Of a stretch of DNA of 64,000 bases, positions 10,140-21,304 are shown piece by piece. Made by a program: the position numbers and the translations under genes. The notes under the pieces were generated by a model. That model saw only the letters and a program-made list of their open reading frames with translations, searched no databases and was not told the origin of the DNA. The first letter of the stretch is position 1. Every line of letters begins with the position of its first letter. This DNA comes from Corinectria fuckeliana (Eukaryota > Ascomycota > Sordariomycetes > Hypocreales > Nectriaceae): assembly GCA_019137255.1 (NCBI GenBank), contig WPDH01000060.1:310001-374000 (forward strand), written 5' to 3'.

Positions 10140-13100
10140 TATGTTTACGGGAAACATGGCCAGAGAAACAACGAGCCAGGCCGGGGCTAATAACGAAGCG
10201 GCCCCCGCAGAAGGTTCGCTTGTCTTAGGCAGTAACTTAGCTTGGCATCGTATTGATCAAGTCCGACGCTTCAGCAGCCAAGGGAAGATTCCTGGTTGGT
10301 ATCTATTGGCCATGGACTTCAACAAACTGCCATGATCCTACCGAGAGATTTTAGGTTCCGTTATCCGAGGTGTACTCTCCGGGGGAAGCACAAGAGAGGA
10401 TCTTGCGTGTTCAGAATGAGCTGTAATTAGCTGAGGCAAATTAGCCTTAGTACAGGGCATTATAACTGTATCCCATGAGGACCGGCTGTACTAGTGAGCC
10501 GTTCGTGAGCTGGTAAAATTGGCTTGTCATGACATGCGACGCATATATTACACGGAAGAGTAGGTTTGAGACATCTACGAGAGGCGATTCGCGGAGGAAG
10601 CCTAGCATTACAGAGGCAATCTGGCGGACTCTTGCAGAAGCCCGACGTGAGACTTCAGCCCTTCCATCATGATTCGGACGTGATGAAATTGCCCTGTTCA
10701 AGGTGGAGCCAAACGAGACAATATGTAGGTATGTACTTCGTAGACCGGGGCCTGCAATGAGGGAGGACCCCTGACGAGGCTTGGCAGGTGGAGATGACCC
10801 TTGGGCCCATCATGGGCCTTGAAAGACCTTGGCACAAGGCCCATCACGATCACGGGCAACAGAGGGCAGAGCGAGGGTTGGAAGGGAGCCTGTGAGCGAC
10901 TGACGATGTCGTAAAAATTAACGCTAAATGTCCCGATCGTCACGACAACGACTGCAAGAGGGAGCACTCGCTGCTCATCATTGAGAATCCCTGGCTGATC
11001 TAGCTGGAGTACTCCCGTCGCAGATGCCTATGAGCGTCGGATCTGATCATCTGGTGGTGCAGTTGACCTGTCGATACCCTGAGGAACTGGTGAAGTACGT
11101 AGCATTCGGCTTCTCGCGCGCAGTGGGCGGCACTACGCAGGTACGTAGTAGATGGGCGGCAGAGGCGCTCCGACCATTAAGTTATCGTCGCCATCCATCG
11201 GCCTTGGTGGTGGGTGAGTCGCGGTATCGGCACACCCAAAGGGCCCGGCTCTTGAATGAAACATGCCGTTTTAGACGATAGATCCGTCAATCGACGCTGT
11301 GAGACGGGCGTCGCGGCGCCAATCATGTCGAAGAGGTCGTTTGCCATACACACCTGAGAGCGTCCGTTTGTTTGTCCCAACTAAGCTAGGAACGGATTGC
11401 TCTGCAGGCCTAGATTAAGAACCCCCAAGCCTCGATTGCACCGTCATGCTGCATCATCGTGAATCCCCTACCAGGGGCAACGGCAAACGACCAGGAACGG
11501 TCGGTGCCAGGGCCCGGGTTTAAGTTGCAGGCGCCGAACAGCACGCAGTAATCACAAGGAAGCCCGTGTGAACCCGACAATATTAGTACACACATAGTAG
11601 CAACGCTAGTGACAACAGGTTGGTGACGAGTTAGTATTCGTACTATTCCTGTCAGCCAAGACGGATGAGACGATTCAGACCATTTGATGGCTTGTTGAAC
11701 GGAGCTGGAGCTAGGTATCGCTCCCGGTACGGTAAGGTACGGTACGGTACGTAATACGGAAAGGCGTTCATTCGGCCTGGCGGGCTGATGGCAGGCGGCC
11801 GGGTCGTGTCCTCACTGCTCAGCCACAATATCGTAATCTCTCACGGCGCCGTGTTGACACTTGACAAGCCGGGTCAACGCAAGCGGGACGCAAAAGCGAG
11901 GTCAGCTCATCCCAGACAGATCTTGGTGGATCGAAGCAAGGAGAAAAAAGCAAAACAAAAATCAGAATAGGTATTTTTGAATGGTCCAGGTTGCCGTCTC
12001 CGTATTTGACTCTTTTGTGGCGCATTGTGGGCTCCGTGTCTCCTAGTCCTAGCCCCCCCCCCCGAGTCAACAGTGCAAGCCCAATGTCTCGCGGCGTGTG
12101 GTAGTTCGTCCAGCTGAAGGGGCGGCAGTGTTGGGGTGGATGGCGGTGGGCCAGTACCAGATCAACATGATGCGGCCGTGACGAGGAGCTAGCTCGAGTG
12201 ATAATAACAATCGCCGAGCCATCTGGTAGTCTTGGACTCGGATTGGGCCAGACAATGGTTGACTTTCCACATGGATAGCGTGTAATGTGGATTAGATGGA
12301 CTAGAGGTTATGTTGAGAATCCTGAAATGCTGGCTGGCGGAGAGTTATTTTCATCGGATCTGCGATTGCATCTCCGAGTCGGCATGGTTGGCCTTCCAGG
12401 CGAGTGGCCAGGAGTCAAGGAGTTCCAAGGGCCGACTGGTGGGCATGCCAATATTTCCTCTTGCTTCTCCGGGGCGTCAACTAGTTAAACTAGTGACTGC
12501 AAATGCAGGAATGAACAATGAACTTCTCACTATCTACTGCAGCGCCAACAGCCGTGAAGCACGACATCGTGCCGTCCGCCGCATCCGTCACCTCTCCACT
12601 GTCTCATTCGCGGCTCGCCTCCCCCGCTCGTTATCCCGTGGTTCCCGCTGACCGCCGACGGGATCTTCGTAAAGACGGACGGAGTCGTTGCGCGTTGCCC
12701 CGGTGGCGGCGCTGGATTGATTGGACGGCTTCCCTCTGTTGGCTGGCTGGCTCGCTTGCCGGCCTGCTCGTTCTATTTTGCTCGTTCGTCCGTCCGCGCC
12801 GGCGCTGCTGCACTGCGCTGTGGTGCGGCATGCATGCACAAGTGCCTCTCAGGTGCAGGTACACGGCCGCTGAGGGCAACTTACTTAGGCCAGGGTGCAG
12901 GCGGGTGCAGGCCTGGCGGGCGGCCCAAAAGAAACAGCGGGCAAATCGCAACACCGCCAGTGTTCGGGGAGACGCAAGGCTAGTAAGGGACCCAGGGGGG
13001 GGGGGGGGGGTGCGGCCAGACCCATCTCCCAACACAGTGTGGCGCTGCGAAAGTGTTGGATCGAACCGTTTGTTGTTGTTGTGAGCATGTTGGAGTGTAA

Positions 13101-15155
13101 TTAATGTACGAATAGGTTGTGCAACCTGTACGTTAGACTACTGAGGTGAGGTACTTGGTAGAGGAGAGGTCTAGAGGGAGGAGTCCATTACTGGAGGTAT
13201 AATACTACCTAGGTACCTAGTACCTACTTAGAGCTGCCACCGGCCATGGCGGCCACCATCAACCACCGACAAAGCACCACGCATCGCCCGTGCCGTCCCT
13301 GCTAACGACGGAACCAATGAATAGTGAGGAAGAAGTCTCGATCGTGGGAGTATCCCTCGAGTATGGGCCCCTCACCATTTGCATCAGGCGGGCAACAAAC
13401 GGCAATGTGCGGCGGCGGCCAGCGTCAACCTCCAGCGCACAACCCTGCTCAGGGACATGCATGCATGCAGTCAAACTTGACAAGACAGCCATCCAATCAA
13501 CCAATCTAAACAAACAATAGGATTAAACAATTCATCAATCGATCGCCAGCAGCGGGGAATTATTAGGAAGGGGGATTCTTTATGATCTCCCGACGGGATG
13601 GGGGCAAAAGAAGGAACAGTCAATTTACCTCATGATGCGAGGGGAGGACCGAAGGGGCACAGTGCGCGCGAACGCAGCGTAAACCCTGGAGATGGATCAG
13701 GGACGCGAGAGGGATCACGATGGATTGGAAGATACCTGCCTCAGGTACATACCTACCTCCCACCTCAATGAACTGGGAGCATAATTAGTATCTGCCTTAC
13801 AGGGGGGTGTGGGCTGTCCTGCATCCATCCCTACATCCATCCATGGATCCCTCTCATCCCTCGCGGGCCCCTTAGTTAGTCCCTAATCGTTTCCCAGAAG
13901 GGCCGGACTCCGTGGGCGGCGTGTTAGAGTTGCCCGAGTCGGCTCTCTCTTTTGGGACCTAACTGCAACGATACGGTCGGGAAGGGAAGGAAGGGGCGGA
14001 TGGACGTACTACGTTGTAGGTTGATATCAGCAGTAGTAGACAGATATGTAGGTACCTAGGCAGGGAAGGCCCCTTCAAGATAGGCTGCTAGCACTTCAGG
14101 TTCGGTTACTACAGACGTAGTACTTTAGTTCGTACGAAGACTCCGTAGGTCCTCAGGTTCTATCGTCCTGTCCTCCAAATCCGGGTACGATACGGCTATC
14201 TAAGTACGAAGTACGAAGTGCGGGCTGGGTGCGACGGGTGGAGAGGTGGGAGGTCCATCCAACCGTGCGTGTCTCTCGGTACGAAGTCTCTCGGTACGAA
14301 CCCAAACCCCAAACCAAGTCCGGAAGTTCGTGTGCAGGTTGATAGATATGTACTTCGCACTGGGCCTCGCGCCGGGCGCTACCTGGTGCGGCCGGCCTCG
14401 TCATTTCAGGTACCTCGGTCACAGGCTCCCACATCGCAGTGGACGGGGTGGAGCGCTGCCAGCGCCCAGACGCCTGGGAGGTCCTGGGCTCTCTCGCTCG
14501 CAGTGGGCGCTAGGTGGCTGAACGCCCCCCCAAACCCCAGCCTAGTCCTCTTTTGCCTTTTTCCCTCCCATCTCTCCCATCTCGAATCCGCCCCCCCCTC
14601 CCCGTCTCGTCTCCGTCTCTTGTCTCTTCCTCACTCCTCCAAGACCTCTCGTCCGCCTCTCATCTCCATCCCCCATCGCCGCCTCCCCGCGAGCGCCAAA
14701 CCTCCTTGGTACGATTCCAGTCGCTTTCCTCTTCCTAGAGTTGCGCTGGTCTTGGCCGTCCACTCCTTTTTCTTCAGTTTAATCGCCAGCTACCTAGAAC
14801 TTTGTCCTGTCCTGTCCTTCGCCAGCGATTTCATCACGCACAGCCTCGTTGCCATTTCCACCTGGTCCGTCTTCCTCCCACTCTCGCTTTCTTCCACAAC
14901 TGTCCTTACCGCCCGCTCTCCGTTCAACATCAGCTTTGTGTGCCTTTGTGTTCTCATACTCTCGCCAATGCGATAAAACACCAGACTGATCGCTTCTCTT
15001 GACGCGTCCAGAGTTTGATATAGAACTTCCGTCCCGGTTCCGACAACCACGCCGGCCTCACCACGTCCCAAAGCAACCTTTCATCCACTGGACTGCCAGC
15101 ACGAAACAGTCAAGCAACTCTGGTTGACTCTTGACCCCCCCGCCTCGCTCCTCCT

Positions 15156-15176
15156 ATGATCACCCGAACCGGCTAG
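15156..15176 (+). promoter_or_regulatory. upstream ORF before the 950-residue gene
   Basis: A six-codon frame (MITRTG, stop) begins at an ATG 61 nt ahead of the main start. If the transcript starts in the pyrimidine tract near 14.5-14.7 kb this uORF would be in the leader and could damp translation. The transcript start is inferred. Confidence 0.4.
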
Positions 15177-15216
15177 TTGCCCATCGCTTCTGTTGCCGCT
15201 GCGCGGCTAGGGAAAG

Positions 15217-18069
15217 ATGGCAACCACCTTTGTTCCCGAGCCGTTCGCTTTTGACAGCAACCCGGATCGTCTGGCTGCTTCAATGGGCCCCCTCGCCGCC
15301 TCTACGTGTCTCGGGTCGGTTCCTTCGTCTCGGGATGATGTCCCTCCCCCGAACCCACCGTTCGTCTTTCCCGCGATGCCTCCTTCTCCTGCATCAGCAC
15401 CCATAAACTTCTCTCGAACCACGGCCAGGCGCCCCATGTCGGCCATCGAGTCTCCCAATAGGTCATTTGACCTATCAAATGAGTATGATGACAGACTTTC
15501 CAGGTCGGCTCTGCCCCAGTTCAGCTTCAACCCCGGTGCTTCACTTCCGACAGAACCCGCAGCGTCGTTTCTCCTGAGCCCTCCTGTATCTCCTGCCTCA
15601 GCTCAAAATCTTCCATCCGCTGCACGACCTGGCGGACATGGCCACCGACGAGGCGGGAGTGAATTTGTTGGTGGTCGACTCCGTGAGGGCAATTCAATTG
15701 CCGTCATGAGCACCAGTCCTACCAAGTCGGAGAGTGGGTTCAACACGCCGACACTGCAGCCCCCGACACTGCAACCTCCTCGAAGGGGCCATCGACGAGG
15801 AATCTCGGGTGCCATTTCCACAAACGATTTGCCCATTCTCCAGCCGCCGGTCTTTGACAGCTCTCTTGGTCGTGGCAGTAGTGCACCAACCAGCCCCACC
15901 AGTTTTGGGCAAGCCGGGGAGAGCGTCATCCCTCCATACCTCGAACTGCCGGCACTTCCTGAGCCAGAACCTGTCTCAAAATTGGAGGAACCGGAAGTCT
16001 CAAAACCTGCGGAGCCTTCTTCGCCCGAAGGTAGCCCGAAGCAAAGCAAATCCGGAACCAAGGCCAGGGTTGGCTTCTCTGACACTTTAGAATTCATTCC
16101 CAGACCCTTGTCCTTGGTCTCCAACGAGACTTCGAGCACCGTGACCGTTCGGCCGGGGCACTCCCTATCTGGGAGCATATCCTCCATTGTGTCAGCCGCG
16201 TCACCTAGTGGCCGAGGCAGTCCCGCACCGATAGACATTGAGATTGAGAGCATTCCTCTGTCCAGGACTTCCACCCGTGATCCTACTGATTCGAGGCCGA
16301 GCACAGCTGGTGCCATTCTCGAACGAACTCCGGATCTTGCAGCACTCAACTCTTCTCCGAGGCGCCGCAACTCTATTCCTACACTCATCCACCTATCCGA
16401 GGCTCTCAAAGCAGAGCAACCTGAAGTCAGTCCTACGAGGACACCAAAGAGATGGTCCTTCTTCGCTCGTGAACCCTCGACGGCGAGCTCATCTCCCACC
16501 AAGCCACGTCCTCACAGCTCCAGTTCTTCCGATTCAGTGACGAAGGCCTCGTCATCCGAGCATGGCTCTGACGTGCCGGCTGAAATGCCGGCTGCCACTC
16601 CTGTGAAGCAAAAGAAGAGCGGGAAGAAGAACAGGATGAAGAAGAAGAAAGTGAAAGTTTGGGCGGGCTCGATCTTGCCAAAGAAGCCCAAGGGCCACAG
16701 CAAAAAGTCGAAATCCGACGTCGTGCGCCTTCCCACTCAATCCGCTTCCATGATCCAAGCATACGAAGGCAACGACTCTCTCATGGAGGATCCGGAGCTT
16801 CTGGAACCATCAATGCCCACTGTTACTGTTACGGAATCCCCCGACTTGCCTGATACGAAGGGGAAGCGCGCGGAGGAGGAAATGTCGTATCCCATGATTG
16901 ATTTGGATGCCGCCCTCGGCCCATTCAACACCCCGATCCCTCTCAATCCGGAGTGGGAGGCTGCTCAGCGGGCTGCCGGCAACGTTGGCAAGCGACGACT
17001 TCACAGTGCCCAGGGCATGAAGGGGTTCAGCGGACCCGGCATGCATTACCATCGGCGTGCGGAATCTGCCCCGGACCTGCCGCCTTTCGATGCTGGCAGG
17101 GCGTCCATGCACCGGTTCAACAGCAGCTCTACCATGGCCGACGTCTTCGAGGAAGACGAGGAAGATGAGCATGGAAACGCCAAGTCCAGGTCCCCGTTCC
17201 CACAGTCAGACAGCGAGTCCGAGTCCGACAGTGACGCCACACCGCCAGCTGCATCTTTCAAAGATCCGCTGCTCGATGCCCAGGACCAGCTTTCGACTCA
17301 CGGCTCTGTACAGAGCATGAGACGGACCAATTCGAGCTTGAGCGACAAAGACCAGTCGGTCGTTGGTTCCGTCCGGGCTGAACGATCAAAGTCTTCTTTG
17401 CACGACAGCATCATCGTTGAGGAGATGCCGAGTGTGATCTTCCGATCTGCTAACCTATTTACGGATCGGACGGACACGAGTGAAGCGCCCACGCCCTCTC
17501 CTCGGAGATTTTCGGGCAACAACGACCTGGTGCCCATGGAGATCAGCCCCATTCACCTCCCTCCTCCGGCCAACGTTCCCATCAGCCCTTACGCAGTCAG
17601 CCACTCTTCCTCGTTCCCATCTCCCCGATCGCCCATGTCGGTAGAGGTGCAGCGCATCTCAACGACACCCTCGTCGGTCACGGATGAAAACAACTTCCAG
17701 TCTCTGCTGCTGATGGGAGAGCCTGGACCCGAAGTTCGAATCTCGGTAGACTACGACATCCCCTCCCTTACGTCGAGCAACTCAACCTTGACCAGGGACA
17801 GCATGTTCATCCCAGGTCAACGCATGTCTCAGCCTACGCTCCGTGAGCCGCGACCAGTGTCGGTTTCGTCTACGGCTTTCGGGCGAAGACGGTCCAGCCT
17901 AGCCAGCCTCAGTCGGCTCATCAGCAGCTCACATGGTGAGCGCAGCAAGCTGTCGATGGAAGTCACGCTGGACAATGAGCCCTCGAAGAAATCCAAGAAC
18001 AGCCGGACAAAGCGGCTGAGTCGCATGATGCAGTTTTGGAAACCCAGCAAGGAGAGCACGTCCAACTAG
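15217..18069 (+). CDS. Ser/Pro-rich low-complexity protein, conserved fungal type
   Basis: A single uninterrupted frame of 950 residues with an ATG in good context (agATGGC). It is rich in Ser, Pro, Arg and Thr and has no membrane segment or signal peptide. Visible landmarks are RRGGSEFVGG (about 142-152), the His/Arg block RRGHRRGISGAIS (about 188-200), a very basic cluster KQKKSGKKNRMKKKKVK (about 463-480) that could act as a nuclear-localisation signal, many SPxR/RxxS sites suited to kinases, and a basic C-terminus (TKRLSRMMQFWKP). Ascomycete proteins with this GHRRG-type motif are often annotated as putative cell-wall proline-rich proteins, but the absence of a secretion signal argues for an intracellular, probably regulatory, phosphoprotein. 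The function is not established. Confidence 0.85.
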   Translation: MATTFVPEPFAFDSNPDRLAASMGPLAASTCLGSVPSSRDDVPPPNPPFVFPAMPPSPASAPINFSRTTARRPMSAIESPNRSFDLSNEYDDRLSRSALPQFSFNPGASLPTEPAASFLLSPPVSPASAQNLPSAARPGGHGHRRGGSEFVGGRLREGNSIAVMSTSPTKSESGFNTPTLQPPTLQPPRRGHRRGISGAISTNDLPILQPPVFDSSLGRGSSAPTSPTSFGQAGESVIPPYLELPALPEPEPVSKLEEPEVSKPAEPSSPEGSPKQSKSGTKARVGFSDTLEFIPRPLSLVSNETSSTVTVRPGHSLSGSISSIVSAASPSGRGSPAPIDIEIESIPLSRTSTRDPTDSRPSTAGAILERTPDLAALNSSPRRRNSIPTLIHLSEALKAEQPEVSPTRTPKRWSFFAREPSTASSSPTKPRPHSSSSSDSVTKASSSEHGSDVPAEMPAATPVKQKKSGKKNRMKKKKVKVWAGSILPKKPKGHSKKSKSDVVRLPTQSASMIQAYEGNDSLMEDPELLEPSMPTVTVTESPDLPDTKGKRAEEEMSYPMIDLDAALGPFNTPIPLNPEWEAAQRAAGNVGKRRLHSAQGMKGFSGPGMHYHRRAESAPDLPPFDAGRASMHRFNSSSTMADVFEEDEEDEHGNAKSRSPFPQSDSESESDSDATPPAASFKDPLLDAQDQLSTHGSVQSMRRTNSSLSDKDQSVVGSVRAERSKSSLHDSIIVEEMPSVIFRSANLFTDRTDTSEAPTPSPRRFSGNNDLVPMEISPIHLPPPANVPISPYAVSHSSSFPSPRSPMSVEVQRISTTPSSVTDENNFQSLLLMGEPGPEVRISVDYDIPSLTSSNSTLTRDSMFIPGQRMSQPTLREPRPVSVSSTAFGRRRSSLASLSRLISSSHGERSKLSMEVTLDNEPSKKSKNSRTKRLSRMMQFWKPSKESTSN

Positions 18070-18869
18070 AGTAGCCTTCGTATAGGCAAACAAACACACA
18101 CCAAACTAGGCATGGGTCACCCCTAAGACCGTGTCTTTACGATTGTATATGGATATTATGTACAGCACATTTCACATTTGCGCTCGCGAAGAATCTAGCC
18201 ATCCTGGTAGCTTCATCTACAAGTTGCGGGCGGGTCCAGACGCGAGCGCATCAACCTTGGCGAGGGCAAGCGGCAAACAGACTTGCACAACGGCTCGGTC
18301 GAAGGATTTATTATTCTCTCAAGGGACAGGGCGCAGCGATTTTTAATGATAGCATGATCAGCATTTGGTACTTGGCACAAGCGGGCCCCTAGCTCTCTGT
18401 AGCCAGTGGCCCATGGTTGAGTCGGGACTTGTGGGCAGTGAGAAGTTAGCTTCTCTGAACATACGACAAGAGGGAGGGCTGGAGACTGGATGATACGCTC
18501 TTGTCGGCAGTTGTTTAGGGGCAGATGGATCGGGTAGATTAGATTAGGCACTTGAATGCAAGCAAGGGGGGGTGGATAGCCAGGTAGGTAGCTGGGTTGG
18601 TGGATGGACAACTACAGACTATTAATGAACATAGTGCTGAAACAAAGCTTCCCACGCTCTCATCCACGACGTGACAAAGAGTAGGTCATCATTCATCAAT
18701 TCCGTACCGGTTCTACCTAGTTCTGTCTGCTTTTACGTGGCAACGAGATCTGTCTGTCTGTGTGTACGAAAGAAACGGGGGGGGAATACCTAGGGGTAGG
18801 TAATAAAAAAAATGCCGTCCATAACGCCCATAATTGTCCAAACACACACTTCTTTTGCGTAGCCGTCTA
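18070..18869. other. intergenic, convergent 3' ends
   Basis: 3' flanks of two convergent genes (15217 plus and 18870 minus). I see no RNA gene or repeat beyond short runs of ggtagg. Confidence 0.5.
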
Positions 18870-19708
18870 TCACATGAACTTCTTAGCCATGCCAACCAAG
18901 CCACTGGAACCGATCAATCCACTACCCCAGCTGTTGTCACCACGGCCGGAGGTGAAGCTGTCGCGCTCCACGCGGACGGAGGAGGGGCCGCCACCGCCGA
19001 AACCGCCGGAAGCCATGCGGACAGCGTCGCCGACGACGCCGACGGAGTCGCCCGAGGCGGCCTTGGAGGCGGTGCTGAGCATGCGCTCGATGACCGGGGG
19101 GATGCGCAGGCCGAAGCGGGCCAGCAGGGCCGTCAGGAAGCCGCCGGTGATGAGGGGCATGATGACCAGGAAGAAGACCTTCCACGGGTGGCGCTTGGCC
19201 CAATGCACCAGGTCGCGCAGCAGGCGCTTGACCTGCTTGTAAGACTTTTGGATGAAGCCCTGGCGGGGGGAGCGTTTGTAGTAGGACGAACGGTCTGTAA
19301 GACGACGGAACGCGCGTGGATGGTCAGCAGATGTCATGACGACCAAATGCTAGGTACCTTGGGTGGGTAGGTAGGTAGGTAGGTAGGTAGGTGTGAGGGG
19401 ACAGAAAAAAACATACTGTTGCCGAAGAAGCTGGAGCGACTGTTGTTGTTGTTGCCGCCGAACCCAAAGAACGAGCCGCCGGACGACTTGTGGCGGTCAT
19501 GACGGTCACGGTCGCGTTCGCGTTCGCCGCCGCCGAAGATGGAGCCAGCGAAGGAGCGGCCGCTGGTGCGGCGGTGCAGAGAGCTGGAGCGCGAACGGGA
19601 GCGCGAGCGGCGCTTCTTGTGGTGGTGGTGGCGGGAGGAGGACTTGCGATGGGAGGAGCGGTGGGAGATGACGGAGCCGCCGTCGTTGAAGGCGTCGAGG
19701 AATCCCAT
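18870..19708 (-). CDS. Arg/Ser/His-rich protein with one membrane segment, unknown
   Basis: Two exons, 19417-19708 and 18870-19294, give 238 residues. The 122-nt intron has GTATGT, a TGCTGAC branch and TTACAG, and carries an (ACCT)n array. The ATG at 19708 is preferred because the frame upstream runs into a CAGTTG repeat in the leader. The N-terminus MGFLDAFNDGGS is followed by a His/Lys block, an RS-type stretch (RRSRSRSRSSSLHRR) and a Gly/Asn-rich FFGFGGNNNN segment. After the junction come a basic amphipathic region, a hydrophobic segment at about 147-170 (VFFLVIMPLITGGFLTALLA) and a Gly/Ser-rich tail. It is probably a membrane protein with a basic cytosolic head. I do not recognise a family. 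Confidence 0.75.
19371..19390. repeat. (taggt/ggta)n microsatellite in an intron
   Basis: About six copies of ggta lie inside the intron of the 18870-19708 gene. Relatives of the same word (ggtacctaggta) are scattered in many intergenic stretches of the window. Confidence 0.7.
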
Positions 19709-19719
19709 GATTGCAACAA

Positions 19720-19770
19720 TTTGCAGTTGCAGTTGCAGTTGCAGTTGTGGGTGTGGGTGTGGGTGTAGGT
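19720..19770. repeat. cagttg and gtgggt tandem repeats in a 5' leader
   Basis: Four copies of a 6-bp cagttg unit, then gtgggt copies, just upstream of the ATG at 19708. They extend the reading frame as a Gln/Leu and His/Pro repeat and are the reason the longer frame is not trusted. Confidence 0.7.
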
Positions 19771-21304
19771 GAGGAGGTTGAGAGAGACTGAGACTGGCTG
19801 GGGGTAAGTTGGTCAGTGCCCTCAAGTCGGGAAGAAAGGACAATCAATCAACCGATCAATTGGCGTTTGGGAGGGTGCAGCCAGCCGCATAAGTAGATGG
19901 ATGGGTAGGTAGACAGAAGGATGTGATTTTCCCCTCTCCTCCGGCTTCCCTCGTGTGTATGTGTACGTGTGCGCGTGTGTGTGTGTGGCGAGAGAGAGAA
20001 AGAGAAGACAAGGTGCAGGTTGCAAAGTGCGATATGCACGCAAGGTATTCGTATGCAAGTCAGTCAGCCCAAGAGGGGACAGACAGGGCGGGTTCTGGTG
20101 GGCGCTGCTTGGTTCCCCCTCACCGTAAATTCGAGTGGCTGGAAGAGAAGCCCGTTTGCTACTACCTACCTACTACTAGTAGCTTGTGTGCTTGTGTAGG
20201 TACCTAGAGCCAGGGGGGGTTAAGTACTTAATAACTGCAGTACAGTAGTGTAATCAACTAATGCAAAGGCAGGGGGGGGGCTAATGCCAGGCGACGACGA
20301 CGAGGTCCCTGCGTACATGGCTGTACCGCCGGAGCGATTCTTAGGTACGATGCCAGCGACGTCTTCGTATCGATCCCTGGCTCGACGAACGGGTGGGAAA
20401 GGCATTGGCTGCGTCGGCGGCGCTGCCCCTCTTCTGTTTGTGGTTTATAGAGGAGACGGATGCTGGAAACCGCTTTCAGCAAGTCCTCGGCGCCGCAGGT
20501 CGCAACTCGCAGCGGCCAGTCCTGCAGTTGTGGCTGTTTTGGGGATGGATGAGGTACCTACCCAGGCCTCTATGCCTACCTACTCACTCTTTGGTCGATC
20601 CATGGTGGATTCGCTCCACGCACCCGCCCCGGCAGAGAGCGGGAGGAGCGGTGCGTTGCGTTGCGTAGCGGTGCGATGCGGTGCGGTCCTCTTTACATAG
20701 TACATAGCACGATGCGAAGCGCCGGTGGGCTGACTCTTCTTGTTGCTGTTGGGCATGAGTACTGCTCTGGGCAACTGGGTTTTCCGCTGGGTTGGACTTG
20801 GATTTGATGTCGCAAAGCCTTCGCCGTGACCCAAAAGTTGTCTCACAGGTGGCTCGGCCTGAAATAACCAACCAACGTGTCCCTAGGGTAGTTGCAGTAC
20901 TACCACAAGTCGATGCTACCACCGAGAGAATGTGACCTCCACGCATACCTACCTACCTAGGCTACACCTACCCAGGTTCTTACCTAACCCATTGGGCATC
21001 TCTACGGGCATCTCTACGATACAGGAACGTATCGATGGGCCGATGAGAGGGCCTAGATGAGACACTTGGCCGCCTGGCATGTCGCTTGGCGAACCACTTT
21101 AACAACATGCTGGGGGCCCGCAAGCTATCTCTTATTCTAGCCTGGCTACTATTGCGGCCCTCTTTCAGCTAGCACGTGATTTTGTTCCCCTTACATAGCT
21201 CTCCGCCATGGGCGTGCTTAATTAGGGCAGAGTAGGCCTACTCCGTACCGGCACGCATATTGATAACGGGGCTTTGGCGCCCGAACATTCACCCAGGCAA
21301 AGAA
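19771..21304. other. intergenic, repeat-rich, no gene seen
   Basis: It contains gtgtgt/gagaga runs near 19960-20010, tgcgg-type tandems near 20650-20690 and a duplicated gggcatctctac near 20995-21018. Frames are short and unsupported. Confidence 0.5.
21256..21262 (+). promoter_or_regulatory. catattg word upstream of tRNA copy 1
   Basis: The word lies about 42 nt before the tRNA. The other copy has catattgg about 34 nt upstream, although the surrounding flanks otherwise differ. It could be a TATA-like upstream element of the kind used by some fungal Pol III genes. Two occurrences are weak evidence. Confidence 0.3.

Larger units (their letters stand above)
9422..15216. other. 5.8-kb gene-free stretch
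   Basis: This is the longest stretch without a supported gene. It contains a GC-rich imperfect hairpin (10058-10139), a ggtac tandem (11727-11752), poly-C and poly-G runs (about 12053-12064 and 12997-13010), repeated tacgaag words (about 14195-14300) and a strongly pyrimidine-rich tract (about 14530-14660) that looks like the core promoter or 5' leader of the gene at 15217. Frames of up to 252 codons here are low-complexity consequences of base composition. A non-coding RNA is possible but I see no direct sign. Confidence 0.5.

Noticed and set aside
13040..13070. B-box-like ggttcgatcc (minus strand)
   Set aside because: Flanks do not pair as a T arm or acceptor stem and no A box is in reach.
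12518..13084. 188-codon plus-strand frame and antisense partners
   Set aside because: GC-rich composition artefact around a poly-G run; no conserved-looking features.
14218..14976. 252-codon plus-strand frame before the 950-residue gene
   Set aside because: It lies in the pyrimidine-rich leader; the translation is low-complexity Ser/Pro/Leu without motif.
15603..16502. 299-codon minus-strand frame
   Set aside because: Antisense shadow of the 950-residue coding region.
19709..19843. N-terminal extension of the 18870-19708 protein
   Set aside because: It is made of simple-sequence CAGTTG/GTGGGT repeats and no family start is expected there.
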